DNA of 64,000 nt, taken from the NCBI RefSeq assembly GCF_017894365.1, contig NZ_CP059467.1, forward strand, positions 2,852,001-2,916,000. Reading direction: 5' to 3'. The notes below the pieces were generated by a model. That model was not told the origin of the DNA and searched no databases. It saw nothing but the letters and a program-made list of their open reading frames with translations. Below, in pieces: positions 8,632 through 17,027 of the stretch; the first letter of the stretch is position 1; each line of letters begins with the position of its first letter. The position numbers were made by a program, and so were the translations under genes. The DNA comes from Aromatoleum bremense (GTDB lineage: Bacteria > Pseudomonadota > Gammaproteobacteria > Burkholderiales > Rhodocyclaceae).

Positions 8632-9327
8632 ATGCACCGCATTGCCCCCAGCCTGCTCTCGGCGGATTTCGCCCGCCTGGGCGAAGAGGTCCGGGATGTG
8701 GTCGCGGCCGGCGCCGACTGGATCCACTTCGACGTCATGGACAACCATTACGTGCCGAACCTCACGATCGGTCCGCTCGTCTGCGAAGCAATCCGGCCGC
8801 ACACGAGCACGCCGATCGACGTCCACCTGATGATCAAGCCGGTCGACCGCATCGTCCCGGACTTCGCGAAGGCCGGCGCGAACATGATCACTTTCCATCC
8901 CGAGGCGTCCGAGCACATCGACCGCACGCTGCAGCTGATCCGCGACTGCGGCTGCCAGGCGGGCCTGGTGTTCAACCCCGCAACGCCGCTGCATTATCTC
9001 GACCATGCGCTCGACAGCATCGACATGGTGCTGCTGATGAGCGTCAATCCCGGCTTCGGCGGGCAGAGGTTCATTCCCGGCACGCTGCCGAAACTGCGCG
9101 CGGCGCGCGAGAAGCTCGATGCGTACGAGGCCACAAGCGGGCGGCGGATCCTGCTGCAGGTCGACGGCGGCGTGAAGGTCGACAACATCGCGCAGATCGC
9201 CGCTGCCGGCGCGGATACCTTCGTTGCCGGCTCGGCCGTGTTCGGCGCCGGCCGCGACGCCGACCCGCACCGCTATGACAGCGTGATCGCCGCGCTACGC
9301 GCCGAACTCGCGAAGGTGGGGGCGTGA
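8632..9327 (+). CDS. rpe: Ribulose-phosphate 3-epimerase
   Basis: This cytosolic TIM-barrel enzyme interconverts ribulose 5-phosphate and xylulose 5-phosphate in the pentose phosphate and Calvin pathways. The 231 residues show the family motifs: [13 protein letters not shown] at the N-terminus, [13 protein letters not shown] with metal-binding His and Asp, [15 protein letters not shown], and QVDGGV near residue 180. AGGAG precedes the ATG, and a TAGAAT hexamer lies at 8598-8603. It begins the rpe-gph-trpL-trpE arrangement common in betaproteobacteria and is followed by gph after 73 bases. Confidence 0.97.
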   Translation: MHRIAPSLLSADFARLGEEVRDVVAAGADWIHFDVMDNHYVPNLTIGPLVCEAIRPHTSTPIDVHLMIKPVDRIVPDFAKAGANMITFHPEASEHIDRTLQLIRDCGCQAGLVFNPATPLHYLDHALDSIDMVLLMSVNPGFGGQRFIPGTLPKLRAAREKLDAYEATSGRRILLQVDGGVKVDNIAQIAAAGADTFVAGSAVFGAGRDADPHRYDSVIAALRAELAKVGA

Positions 9328-9400
9328 GCGCCTCGCCTGGCCGCCCCAAGAAGCGCGCAGTCCCGCTTGGCGGTACCGCGCGTAGCGCGAGGGCGCACCA

Positions 9401-10078
9401 GTGAACGCGCGGCGCTTCCCGGTGCGGGCGGTGTTGTTCGATCTCGACGGCACGCTGCTCGACACGATCGCGGATCTCGCCGAAGGCGCGAACCGCATGC
9501 TCGCCGAACTCGGCCGGCCGACGCGGCCGCTCGCCGAGATCCATTCCTTCGTCGGCAAGGGCATCCCGCACCTCGTGCGGTGCTGCATGACCGAGAACGC
9601 CCGGGCGAGCGAGGCCGAGATCGAAAGCGCGGTGGCGGTCTTCCGTCGTCACTACACCGAAGTGAACGGCCGGTACACGACGATCTACCCCGGCGTCGCC
9701 GAGACTCTTGATGCGATGCGGGCGATGGATCTGCGGCTCGCGTGCGTGACGAACAAGGCCGAAGCCTTCACGCTGCCGCTGCTCGAACGCATGCGGCTCG
9801 ACCGCTACTTCGACGCCGTCGTCAGCGGCGACACGCTGCCGGTGAAGAAGCCCGACCCGGCAGTGCTGCACCACGCGTGCGGCCTGCTCGGCGTCGCCAG
9901 CGCGCAGGCGCTGATGATCGGCGACTCGGCCAACGACGCGCTCGCGGCGCGCGCCGCCGGCATGCCGGTGCTGCTCGTGACCTATGGATATAGCGAAGGC
10001 ATGCCCGTGGACACCATCGAATGCGATGGGCTACTATCGATCGCCACCGGGGCGCTCGAGCGCATCGAAGTCGTCTGA
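9401..10078 (+). CDS. gph: Phosphoglycolate phosphatase
   Basis: This HAD-superfamily hydrolase removes phosphate from 2-phosphoglycolate, which arises from Rubisco oxygenation or DNA 3'-phosphoglycolate repair. The 225 residues contain motif I VLFDLDGTLLDT near residue 12, motif II VTNKAE near residue 115, motif III Lys in LPVKKPDP near residue 150, and motif IV MIGDSANDALAA near residue 170. Length and motifs are normal. It lies directly upstream of the trp leader, so part of trpE expression could come from rpe-gph read-through. Confidence 0.93.
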   Translation: MNARRFPVRAVLFDLDGTLLDTIADLAEGANRMLAELGRPTRPLAEIHSFVGKGIPHLVRCCMTENARASEAEIESAVAVFRRHYTEVNGRYTTIYPGVAETLDAMRAMDLRLACVTNKAEAFTLPLLERMRLDRYFDAVVSGDTLPVKKPDPAVLHHACGLLGVASAQALMIGDSANDALAARAAGMPVLLVTYGYSEGMPVDTIECDGLLSIATGALERIEVV

Positions 10079-10120
10079 CGGCTCTGCTGCCCCGCTTGCA
10101 CCCATCATGAACGAATCGAC

Positions 10121-10219
10121 ATGACCCACAACGACCGGGCTTCGGACAAGAAACGCAACGAGTCTGCCGCAGTGCTGCGCTGTTGGCGGCGCTGGTGCTC
10201 GTGGCCTGCGGGCCACTAA
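10121..10219 (+). CDS. trpL: trp operon leader peptide with three Trp codons
   Basis: A 32-codon frame (ATG at 10121, TAA at 10217-10219) lies between gph and trpE. It ends in CWRRWCSWPAGH, with Trp codons at 10184-10186, 10193-10195 and 10202-10204. Three closely spaced Trp codons in a short frame just before trpE, followed by competing inverted repeats, is the classic design of a ribosome-sensing attenuator: scarce charged tRNA-Trp stalls the ribosome and changes leader folding. No good Shine-Dalgarno is visible. A five-codon frame starting at 10107 overlaps its start by two bases. Identification rests on position and codon content. Confidence 0.72.
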   Translation: MTHNDRASDKKRNESAAVLRCWRRWCSWPAGH

Positions 10220-10283
10220 AACACGACCGTTTTCGCGGGCCGGCCACGCGCCCGCACTCCTTGTTCCGATTGAACCGTTTTTT
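10201..10283 (+). promoter_or_regulatory. trpE attenuator: mutually exclusive leader hairpins
   Basis: GTGGCC (10201-10206), which contains the third Trp codon, can pair with GGCCAC at 10211-10216 or with an identical GGCCAC at 10242-10247. GCCCGC (10250-10255) can likewise pair with GCGGGC at 10208-10213 or 10235-10240. The local hairpin at 10235-10255 would be the terminator or sequestering form. The only long T run (10278-10283) is 22 bases beyond that stem, so the exact termination mechanism is unsettled. Confidence 0.55.
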
Positions 10284-10294
10284 GTGGAATCTCC

Positions 10295-11782
10295 ATGCTT
10301 GAGCACGAATTCAACGCGCTGGCCGCGCAGGGCTACAACCGCATCCCGGTCACGCTCGAAACCTTCGCCGACCTCGACACGCCGCTGTCGATCTACCTGA
10401 AGCTCGCGAACGAACCCTACAGCTACCTGCTCGAATCGGTGCAGGGCGGCGAACGCTTCGGCCGCTACTCGATGATCGGTCTCGCGGCCTCGACGCGCAT
10501 CGAGGTGTATGGCCGCTCGGCGCTTCTCCTGACCGGCAACCGCCTCGTCGAGCGGCGCGACTACGGCGACCCGCTGAACTACGTCGCCGAGTTCATGGCG
10601 CGCATCAAAGTGCCCCCGCGCGACGGCCTGCCGCGCTTCGCCGGCGGCCTGGTGGGCTGCTTCGGCTACGACACGGTGCGCTACATCGAGCCGCGCCTCG
10701 CGAAGACCGAGAAGACCGACACGATCGGCACGCCCGACATCCTGCTGCTGCTGTCCGAGGAAATCGCGATCGTCGACAACCTCTCCGGCAAGCTCACGCT
10801 GGTGGTCTATGCGGAACCCGAAGTGCCAGGCGCGTTCAAGCGCGCGAAAAAACGCCTGCGCGACCTGCTCGCGCGGCTGCGCGCGCCGGCGGTGATCCCC
10901 GAAGACGTGCATGCCGAATCGCAGCCGGCGACGTCCTGCTTCGGCGAGGATGCGTTCAAGGCGGCGGTGAACCGCGCGAAGCAGTACATCATCGACGGCG
11001 ACATCATGCAGGTCGTGCTGTCGCAGCGCATGAGCAAGCCCTACGCGGCGAGCCCGATGGCGCTGTACCGCGCGATCCGCACGCTGAACCCGTCGCCTTA
11101 CATGTTCTATTTCAACTTCGAGGATTTCCACGTCGTCGGCGCATCGCCCGAAATCCTCGTCCGGCTCGATCAGGACGGCGACGCGAAGCGCGTCACGGTG
11201 CGCCCGATTGCCGGCACCCGCCCGCGCGGCGCGACCGTGGCGGACGACCTCGCGCTCGAGGCGGACCTGCTGTCCGACGAGAAGGAACGCGCCGAGCATC
11301 TGCAACTGCTCGACCTCGGGCGCAACGACGCCGGCCGCGTCGCCGAGATCGGCAGCGTGAAGGTCACCGAGCAATTCACGGTCGAGCGCTACTCGCACGT
11401 GATGCACATCGTCTCGAACGTCGAAGGGCGCCTGAAGGACGGGCTCAACGCGCTCGCCGTGTTGCGCGCGACCTTCCCGGCGGGCACCGTGTCCGGCGCG
11501 CCGAAGCTGCGCGCGATGGAGATCATCGACGAGCTCGAGCCCGTCAAGCGCGGCATCTACGCGGGCGCCGCCGGCTACATCGGTTTCCACGGCGACATGG
11601 ATCTGGCGATCGCGATCCGCACCGCGGTCATCAAGGACGGGCAGATCCACGTCCAGGCTGGCGCCGGCATCGTCGCCGATTCGAACCCCGACGCCGAATG
11701 GACCGAGACGCAGAACAAGGCGCGCGCGATGCTGCGCGCGGCGGAGATGGCCGAATCGGGGCTCGATACGCGGGTCGACTGA
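10295..11782 (+). CDS. trpE: Anthranilate synthase component I
   Basis: This chorismate-using subunit makes anthranilate, the first step of tryptophan synthesis, with TrpG supplying ammonia. The 495 residues hold the N-terminal feedback region with [18 protein letters not shown] near residue 50 (the LLES motif binds inhibitory tryptophan) and the chorismate-binding C-terminal half with [28 protein letters not shown] and [19 protein letters not shown]. It lies directly downstream of the Trp-codon leader. Its usual partners trpG, trpD and trpC are 18.7 kb further on, which is a split arrangement. Confidence 0.97.
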   Translation: MLEHEFNALAAQGYNRIPVTLETFADLDTPLSIYLKLANEPYSYLLESVQGGERFGRYSMIGLAASTRIEVYGRSALLLTGNRLVERRDYGDPLNYVAEFMARIKVPPRDGLPRFAGGLVGCFGYDTVRYIEPRLAKTEKTDTIGTPDILLLLSEEIAIVDNLSGKLTLVVYAEPEVPGAFKRAKKRLRDLLARLRAPAVIPEDVHAESQPATSCFGEDAFKAAVNRAKQYIIDGDIMQVVLSQRMSKPYAASPMALYRAIRTLNPSPYMFYFNFEDFHVVGASPEILVRLDQDGDAKRVTVRPIAGTRPRGATVADDLALEADLLSDEKERAEHLQLLDLGRNDAGRVAEIGSVKVTEQFTVERYSHVMHIVSNVEGRLKDGLNALAVLRATFPAGTVSGAPKLRAMEIIDELEPVKRGIYAGAAGYIGFHGDMDLAIAIRTAVIKDGQIHVQAGAGIVADSNPDAEWTETQNKARAMLRAAEMAESGLDTRVD

Positions 11783-11937
11783 ACGCGCGGCCGGCTGCGC
11801 GATCCGGTCCCGCATCCGTCGGCGGGCGCGGCGCCGGCGGGATTTTTCTGGCGGAACGTGAGACTTGCCCGCGAGAAAATTTCCATATGCATTATCGTAG
11901 CGGCTGACCCGATGAACCCGCCCAAGGACTGCCGATC

Positions 11938-12972
11938 ATGAATGTCGTCATCGTCGACGACACGCCAACGAACCTGCAGCTGATGAGCGGCCTCGTCCAG
12001 CGACTGGACGGATGCCGCCCGCTCCTGTTCGCCGACTCCGGCTCGGGCCTGTGGTGGTGCCTCGAACATGATCCGGACCTCATCATCGTCGATTACATGA
12101 TGCCGAGCCCGAACGGGCTGGAGTTCATCCGGCAGGTCCGCCGCGAGCCGCGGCATGCTGATCTGCCGATCCTGATGGTGTCCGCGGACCACGAGAAGCA
12201 GGTGCGCTACGCGGCGCTCGACGAGGGCGCCACCGACTTCCTCAACAAGCCGGTGGACGGTGTGGAGTTCCTCGCGCGAGCGAGGAACATGCTGGCCTTG
12301 CGGCGCAGCCAGCTCGCGCTCGCCGGCCGGGCGCTGACGCTGGCCGAAGAGGTCCGGCGGGCCGTCGCCGACATCCACGACCGCGAGCGCGAGACCATCA
12401 TCCGCCTGGCACGTGCCGCCGAATACCGCGACCCGGAGACCGGCTCCCACATCCTGCGTATGACGCAGTACACCGAACTGATCGCCGCCCGTCTCGGCCT
12501 GCCGAAGGACTTCCAGGAAATGCTTCTGCACGCCGCGCCGATGCATGACATCGGCAAGCTCGGGACGCCCGACCACATCCTGCTCAAGCCGGGCCGGCAC
12601 ACCCCGGAGGAATTCGAGATCATGCGGCGGCACACGTTGATCGGCTATGAGATCCTCAAGGAAAGCAGCTCCCGGGCGATCCAGCTCGCGGCCTCGATCG
12701 CGCTGCACCATCATGAAAAGTTCGACGGTTCCGGTTATCCACGCGCGCTGGCCGGCGAGGCCATTCCAATCGAGGGGCGGATCGCCGCGGTGGCCGATGT
12801 GTTCGACGCGCTGACCTCGGAGCGCCCGTACAAGTCGGTGTGGAGCCTCGAGGATGCCGCCGCCTACCTGCGTGACCATCGTGGCCGGCATTTCGATCCG
12901 GCCTGCGTCGACGCGTTCTTCGACTGCTGGGGCGGCGTGCTCGAAATCGGCCACCGCTTCGACGGCGCCTGA
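11938..12972 (+). CDS. HD-GYP response regulator (predicted c-di-GMP phosphodiesterase)
   Basis: The 344-residue protein has an N-terminal receiver domain (1-120) with phosphoacceptor Asp52 in IIVDYMMP and Lys104 in NKPVDG. A helical linker leads to an HD-GYP domain (about 150-340) with MHDIGKLGTPD (His203, Asp204) and HHEKFDGSGYP (GYP at 266-268), the intact signature of c-di-GMP hydrolases. AAGGA lies about ten bases before the ATG. It is followed 49 bases later by a free Hpt gene and faces a hybrid kinase, so the three probably form one phosphorelay that lowers c-di-GMP or otherwise acts on it. Confidence 0.92.
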   Translation: MNVVIVDDTPTNLQLMSGLVQRLDGCRPLLFADSGSGLWWCLEHDPDLIIVDYMMPSPNGLEFIRQVRREPRHADLPILMVSADHEKQVRYAALDEGATDFLNKPVDGVEFLARARNMLALRRSQLALAGRALTLAEEVRRAVADIHDRERETIIRLARAAEYRDPETGSHILRMTQYTELIAARLGLPKDFQEMLLHAAPMHDIGKLGTPDHILLKPGRHTPEEFEIMRRHTLIGYEILKESSSRAIQLAASIALHHHEKFDGSGYPRALAGEAIPIEGRIAAVADVFDALTSERPYKSVWSLEDAAAYLRDHRGRHFDPACVDAFFDCWGGVLEIGHRFDGA

Positions 12973-13021
12973 TGACGGGCCTTGCGCGCGGCGTCGATGT
13001 CGAACCTGAGGAGGCCTGACG

Positions 13022-13375
13022 ATGCAGGATGAACCGTTGTTCGATCGCCGCGCGACGCTCGACAATCTCGGCCAGGACCTCGCGCTCATGCGGCTGATGG
13101 CTCAAACGTTCATCGACGACATACCGCGGATGTTCGCGGAACTGCGTGCCGCGCTGTCTTGCGGGGACGGGCCTGCGGCGGTCCGCGCGAGCCACAGTCT
13201 CAAGGGATCCGCGGCGAATTTCGGCGCGGCGCCGCTCGTCGGTTGGGTCGGCGGGATGGAACGGGACTGCCGGGCGGGGGACCTCGCCGGCGCCAGCGCA
13301 CGGACCGACGAGGCGGCACGTCTGACCGCAGTCCTCGTCGCCGAGCTTTGGGCGGAATTGTCCGGTCCGGCGTGA
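13022..13375 (+). CDS. Free-standing histidine phosphotransfer (Hpt) protein
   Basis: This 117-residue all-helical protein carries the Hpt signature ASHSLKGSAANFGA, with the phosphorylated His at about residue 58. Hpt proteins shuttle phosphate between the receiver of a hybrid kinase and a final response regulator. It lies between the HD-GYP regulator (same strand) and a convergent hybrid kinase that lacks an Hpt domain, so it is the natural missing link. GAGGAG precedes the ATG. Only 37 bases separate its stop from the kinase stop. Confidence 0.88.
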   Translation: MQDEPLFDRRATLDNLGQDLALMRLMAQTFIDDIPRMFAELRAALSCGDGPAAVRASHSLKGSAANFGAAPLVGWVGGMERDCRAGDLAGASARTDEAARLTAVLVAELWAELSGPA

Positions 13376-13412
13376 CGGGCTCCAGGGAAAAGGCCCGGAG
13401 CGCCGGATTCAC

Positions 13413-15647
13413 TCAGTTCCTCCAGCCCCGCATGATGTCGGACCAGTTGGGCTTCGGTGCACTTCGGTGCGCGATCGCCCGCTGCAGCAATTGGTCGAGC
13501 GCCTCGCGCCGGATCGGCTTGGACAGATAGTCGTCCATGCCTGCGGCGAGGCAGCGTTCGCGATCGCCTTCCATCGCGTGCGCGGTCATCGCGGCAATGT
13601 AGCTCAGACGCTGGCTCTCGCCGACGAACCAGCTGCGGCGCATCTCGCTCGCGCGGATCTTCTCGGTGGCTTCCATGCCGTCCATCACCGGCATCTGCAG
13701 ATCCATCAGGATCAGGTCGAAGCGCTGCGTCTCGAAGCACTCGATCGCTTCGAGGCCATTGTTCGCGACGGTCACGCGATGGCCCGCCTTGTTCAGCAGA
13801 TGCACCGCGAGGGTCTGGTTGACCGGCGTGTCCTCGACCAGCAGCACGGCGAGAGGTTCCGACTGTCCGTCCGCATCGGCGGGATCGCGGTCAATGACGA
13901 GTTCGTCGAGTTCGACGCTGGCGAGTTCGTTGACACCGAGAGCGGTTTTCAGCGCATCGAACAGGTCCGCTTCGAACACCGGCTTGACGACATATGACCG
14001 GATCGCGTCGCGCCCGTGGCGCCCGAGTTCCTGACGCTGGCCATGGTTGGCGAGCAGCATCACCAGCGCCTCGCCGCCACCACCTTGCGCGAGCGCGGAC
14101 GCCAGCGCGAATCCGCCCGGTGGCGGCATGCCCGCATCGATGAGCAGCAACTCGACCGGCTCGCCCGCCTGCCGCCGCGCCACGAGCCGTGCAGAAATGC
14201 ATGCCGGATCACCGGCGATCTCGGTTTCGATGCCGAGGCGCTGCAACATGCGTGCAAGCAGTTCGGCGGCGCTCGGGCAATCGTCGACGATGAGGGCCCG
14301 CCGGCCGCACATGCTGGCTGGGGGTGCCGGCGGTAGCGACTCGTTGCGGTCGGTCGCGAGCCGCACGCTGAAATAGAAGGTGCTGCCTTGGCCCGGCTCG
14401 CTCTCGAGCCAGAGCTGGCCGTCCATCAGCTTGACAAGCAGGTCGCTGATCGACAGGCCGAGCCCGGTCCCGCCGAAACGGCGGGTGGTCGAGGCATCGG
14501 CCTGCGAGAACGCGTCGAAGATCTGTTCGTGGTGGTCGGTCGCGATGCCGATGCCGGTGTCGTGCACGGCGAACTGCAGATACAGCGACATCCCGCTGCG
14601 CCGGAGTACGCTCACCTGGACCGAAATTTCGCCGCGCTCGGTGAACTTGATCGCGTTGCCGACCAGGTTCGCGAGGATCTGGCGCAGCCGGGTCGGGTCG
14701 CCATAGAGCCGCTCGGGTACGTCGGGGGCGATATCGAGCATGACCTCGAGGCCCTTGCGCTGCGCGGACACGGCAAGCCCGCGGATCGACTCGCTCAGCG
14801 TCGTGCGCAACGGAAAGACGACCGTCTCGAGATCGATGCGGCCGGCTTCGATCTTTGACAGATCGAGGACGTCATTGATGATCGTCAGCAAGGCTTCGGC
14901 CGAAGACTTCACGGTCGTAAGGTAGCTGTGCTGCTCGTCGTCCAGCGTGGTATCCAGTGCCAGTTCGGTCATCCCGAGGATTGCATTCATCGGCGTGCGG
15001 ATCTCGTGGCTCATGTTGGCGAGGAAGGTGCCGCGCGCCCGGCTTGCCGTCTCGGCTTCCTCCTTCGCCCGCAGCAGCGCGGCTTCGACCCGTTTCTGGT
15101 TGCTGATGTCGCGGTGCAGTACGAGCAGGCGCGTCGGCTTGCCCTGGTCATCCCGCGCCGCCACCCTGCCGCGCAGCAGCCACCAGCGCCATTCGTCGCC
15201 CGGCGCCTGCAGGCGGTGCTCAAACTCGATCAGGGGCGCGCGGCCCTGCAGCACGACGTTGAGTCGTTCGTTGACGAGTACCCGATCTTCGGGGTGCACC
15301 CAGGCGCTCCATTCGCTGATCGGCTTGTCGGCGTCGTGGGGCGCGGCACCGAAACGCTGCTTCCACACCGTCGAGCCCCGAATCGTCCGCGTCACGAGAT
15401 TCCACTCGCAGACGATGTCGCCGCTCAGGTCGAGCCGGTCCAGCAGGTGTTTCGCCTTCGCGGCGGCGCGCTGGACCGGTGCGAACTTGAGGTAGGTGTC
15501 GTCCACCCTGGCGAGCAGGCGCTCGAAGTTCGCGGCAAGTCCGGACAGGCCGGCGGCGTGCAGCGGCGCCAGCGCATGCTCGAGCGGTTCGTCTCCGGAT
15601 GTGCCGAACGCGGACGCGATCTGCTGGTTGAGGCGCGGTGATCTCAT
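13413..15647 (-). CDS. Soluble hybrid sensor histidine kinase (PAS-HisKA-HATPase-REC-REC)
   Basis: With the ATG at 15647 the protein has 744 residues. In order: an N-terminal helical region, a PAS/PAC sensor (about 75-185), a short coiled coil, HisKA with His214 in NMSHEIRTPMNA, HATPase (about 315-430, with NAIKFTERGE, DTGIGI and FGGTGLGLSI), a first receiver (450-570, Asp504 and Lys555 retained) and a second receiver (600-720, Asp649 and Lys710). There is no membrane segment, so it senses a cytoplasmic signal. No Hpt domain follows the second receiver; the gene facing it encodes one. A GTG at 15695 would add 16 residues; neither start has a clear Shine-Dalgarno. Confidence 0.93.
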   Translation of the reverse strand: MRSPRLNQQIASAFGTSGDEPLEHALAPLHAAGLSGLAANFERLLARVDDTYLKFAPVQRAAAKAKHLLDRLDLSGDIVCEWNLVTRTIRGSTVWKQRFGAAPHDADKPISEWSAWVHPEDRVLVNERLNVVLQGRAPLIEFEHRLQAPGDEWRWWLLRGRVAARDDQGKPTRLLVLHRDISNQKRVEAALLRAKEEAETASRARGTFLANMSHEIRTPMNAILGMTELALDTTLDDEQHSYLTTVKSSAEALLTIINDVLDLSKIEAGRIDLETVVFPLRTTLSESIRGLAVSAQRKGLEVMLDIAPDVPERLYGDPTRLRQILANLVGNAIKFTERGEISVQVSVLRRSGMSLYLQFAVHDTGIGIATDHHEQIFDAFSQADASTTRRFGGTGLGLSISDLLVKLMDGQLWLESEPGQGSTFYFSVRLATDRNESLPPAPPASMCGRRALIVDDCPSAAELLARMLQRLGIETEIAGDPACISARLVARRQAGEPVELLLIDAGMPPPGGFALASALAQGGGGEALVMLLANHGQRQELGRHGRDAIRSYVVKPVFEADLFDALKTALGVNELASVELDELVIDRDPADADGQSEPLAVLLVEDTPVNQTLAVHLLNKAGHRVTVANNGLEAIECFETQRFDLILMDLQMPVMDGMEATEKIRASEMRRSWFVGESQRLSYIAAMTAHAMEGDRERCLAAGMDDYLSKPIRREALDQLLQRAIAHRSAPKPNWSDIMRGWRN

Positions 15648-15869
15648 CGGCGGGTCGTGGTCGAAAAACGGCGTCGGGAATGGGGGCCGCGGCACGGACG
15701 GAGGGTTGCGGGGGTGGACCGTGTCGCCGCGGGCGATTCCGCATTCTATGGCGCCCGCGGCGCAGCGCTTGTGCGGTAATGCCGCCGTTCCTGATTATGT
15801 CATTGCAGTGGGGCGCCGGGCAGGTCGCGCCGGAGCGCACCGGGCCCCAGGGGACGGCTGGTGCGCTCC

Positions 15870-17027
15870 CTAGACCGCCGCGAGCGCGCGCTCGAGGTCC
15901 GCGATCAGGTCGGCCACGTCCTCGATGCCGACCGACAGGCGCACGAGCGCGTCCCCGATGCCGAGCGCGGCGCGCACCTCCGCCGGCACCGACGCGTGCG
16001 TCATGAGCGCCGGGTGTTCGATGAGGCTCTCGACACCGCCGAGGCTCTCGGCGAGCGTAAACAGCTCGCAATGCTCGAGAAAGCGCCGCGCCTCGTCTTC
16101 TCCGCCCTTGACCACCGCCGTCACCATGCCGCCGAAGCCGCGCATCTGACGGCACGCGAGTTCATGCTGCGGGTGGCTCGGGAGGCCGGGATAGATCACG
16201 CGCTCGACCTGCGGATGGCGTTCGAGCCACTGCGCGACCGCGAGGCCGTTGGCGCAGTGGCGTTCCATGCGCAGCGCGAGCGTCTTCAGGCCGCGGTTGA
16301 CGAGGAAGCAGTCGAACGCGCCGGGAATCGCGCCGACCGCGTTTTGCAGGAAGCCGAGCCGCTCGGCGAGCGCCGCGTCGCGCACGACGGAGACGCCGCC
16401 GATGACGTCCGAGTGGCCGTTGAGGTATTTCGTCGCCGAATGCACGACGACGTCAAAGCCGAGCGCGAGCGGGCGCTGCACCCATGGCGACGCGAACGTG
16501 TTGTCGGCGACCGCGAGCACGCCGTGGCGCTTCGCGACCCGCGCGACCATTTCGAGGTCGACGAGCTTCAGCAGCGGATTGCTCGGCGACTCGACCCAGA
16601 TCATCCGCGTCTCGGGCGTGATCGCCGCTTCGAGCTCGGCTTCGGAGGCGAGCGTCGAATAGCTGAAGCGTAAGTCCGCCGAGCGCCGCCGCACGCGCTC
16701 GAACAGCCGGCGCGTGCCGCCGTAGAGATCGTCGAGGGCGACGACGTGGGCGCCGGCGTCGAGGAGTTCGAGCACCGTCGCGATCGCCGCCATGCCCGAG
16801 CCGAACGCGAATCCTGCGGCGCCGTCCTCGAGCGCCGCGACGCAGCGCTCGTACGCCCAGCGCGTCGGGTTGTGGCTGCGCGCGTAGTCGAGTCCCTGAT
16901 GCACGCCGGGGCTTGTCTGCGCATACGTCGAGGTCGCGTAGATCGGCGTGATCACCGCGCCGGTCGCCGGGTCCGGTGCCTGGCCGGCGTGCACCGCGAG
17001 GGTCGAGAATCCGGCTTTGTCGGTCAT
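15870..17027 (-). CDS. Cystathionine gamma-lyase/synthase family PLP enzyme
   Basis: The 385-residue enzyme belongs to the Cys/Met-metabolism PLP family. Visible signatures are YARSHNPTRWAYERCVAALE, the tetramer-interface region FGSGMAAIA, DNTFASPWVQRPL and HSATKYLNGHSDVIGG with the Schiff-base Lys near residue 200. The start overlaps the stop of the upstream cystathionine beta-synthase gene by four bases. That pairing argues for gamma-lyase activity (cystathionine to cysteine) in reverse transsulfuration rather than gamma-synthase, though sequence alone does not separate the two. Confidence 0.88.
   Translation of the reverse strand: MTDKAGFSTLAVHAGQAPDPATGAVITPIYATSTYAQTSPGVHQGLDYARSHNPTRWAYERCVAALEDGAAGFAFGSGMAAIATVLELLDAGAHVVALDDLYGGTRRLFERVRRRSADLRFSYSTLASEAELEAAITPETRMIWVESPSNPLLKLVDLEMVARVAKRHGVLAVADNTFASPWVQRPLALGFDVVVHSATKYLNGHSDVIGGVSVVRDAALAERLGFLQNAVGAIPGAFDCFLVNRGLKTLALRMERHCANGLAVAQWLERHPQVERVIYPGLPSHPQHELACRQMRGFGGMVTAVVKGGEDEARRFLEHCELFTLAESLGGVESLIEHPALMTHASVPAEVRAALGIGDALVRLSVGIEDVADLIADLERALAAV

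Noticed and set aside
6733..9270. An 845-codon minus-strand frame opposite the GAF-ATPase and rpe
   Set aside because: It spans two well-supported genes and an intergenic gap, and its translation has the composition of a shadow frame.
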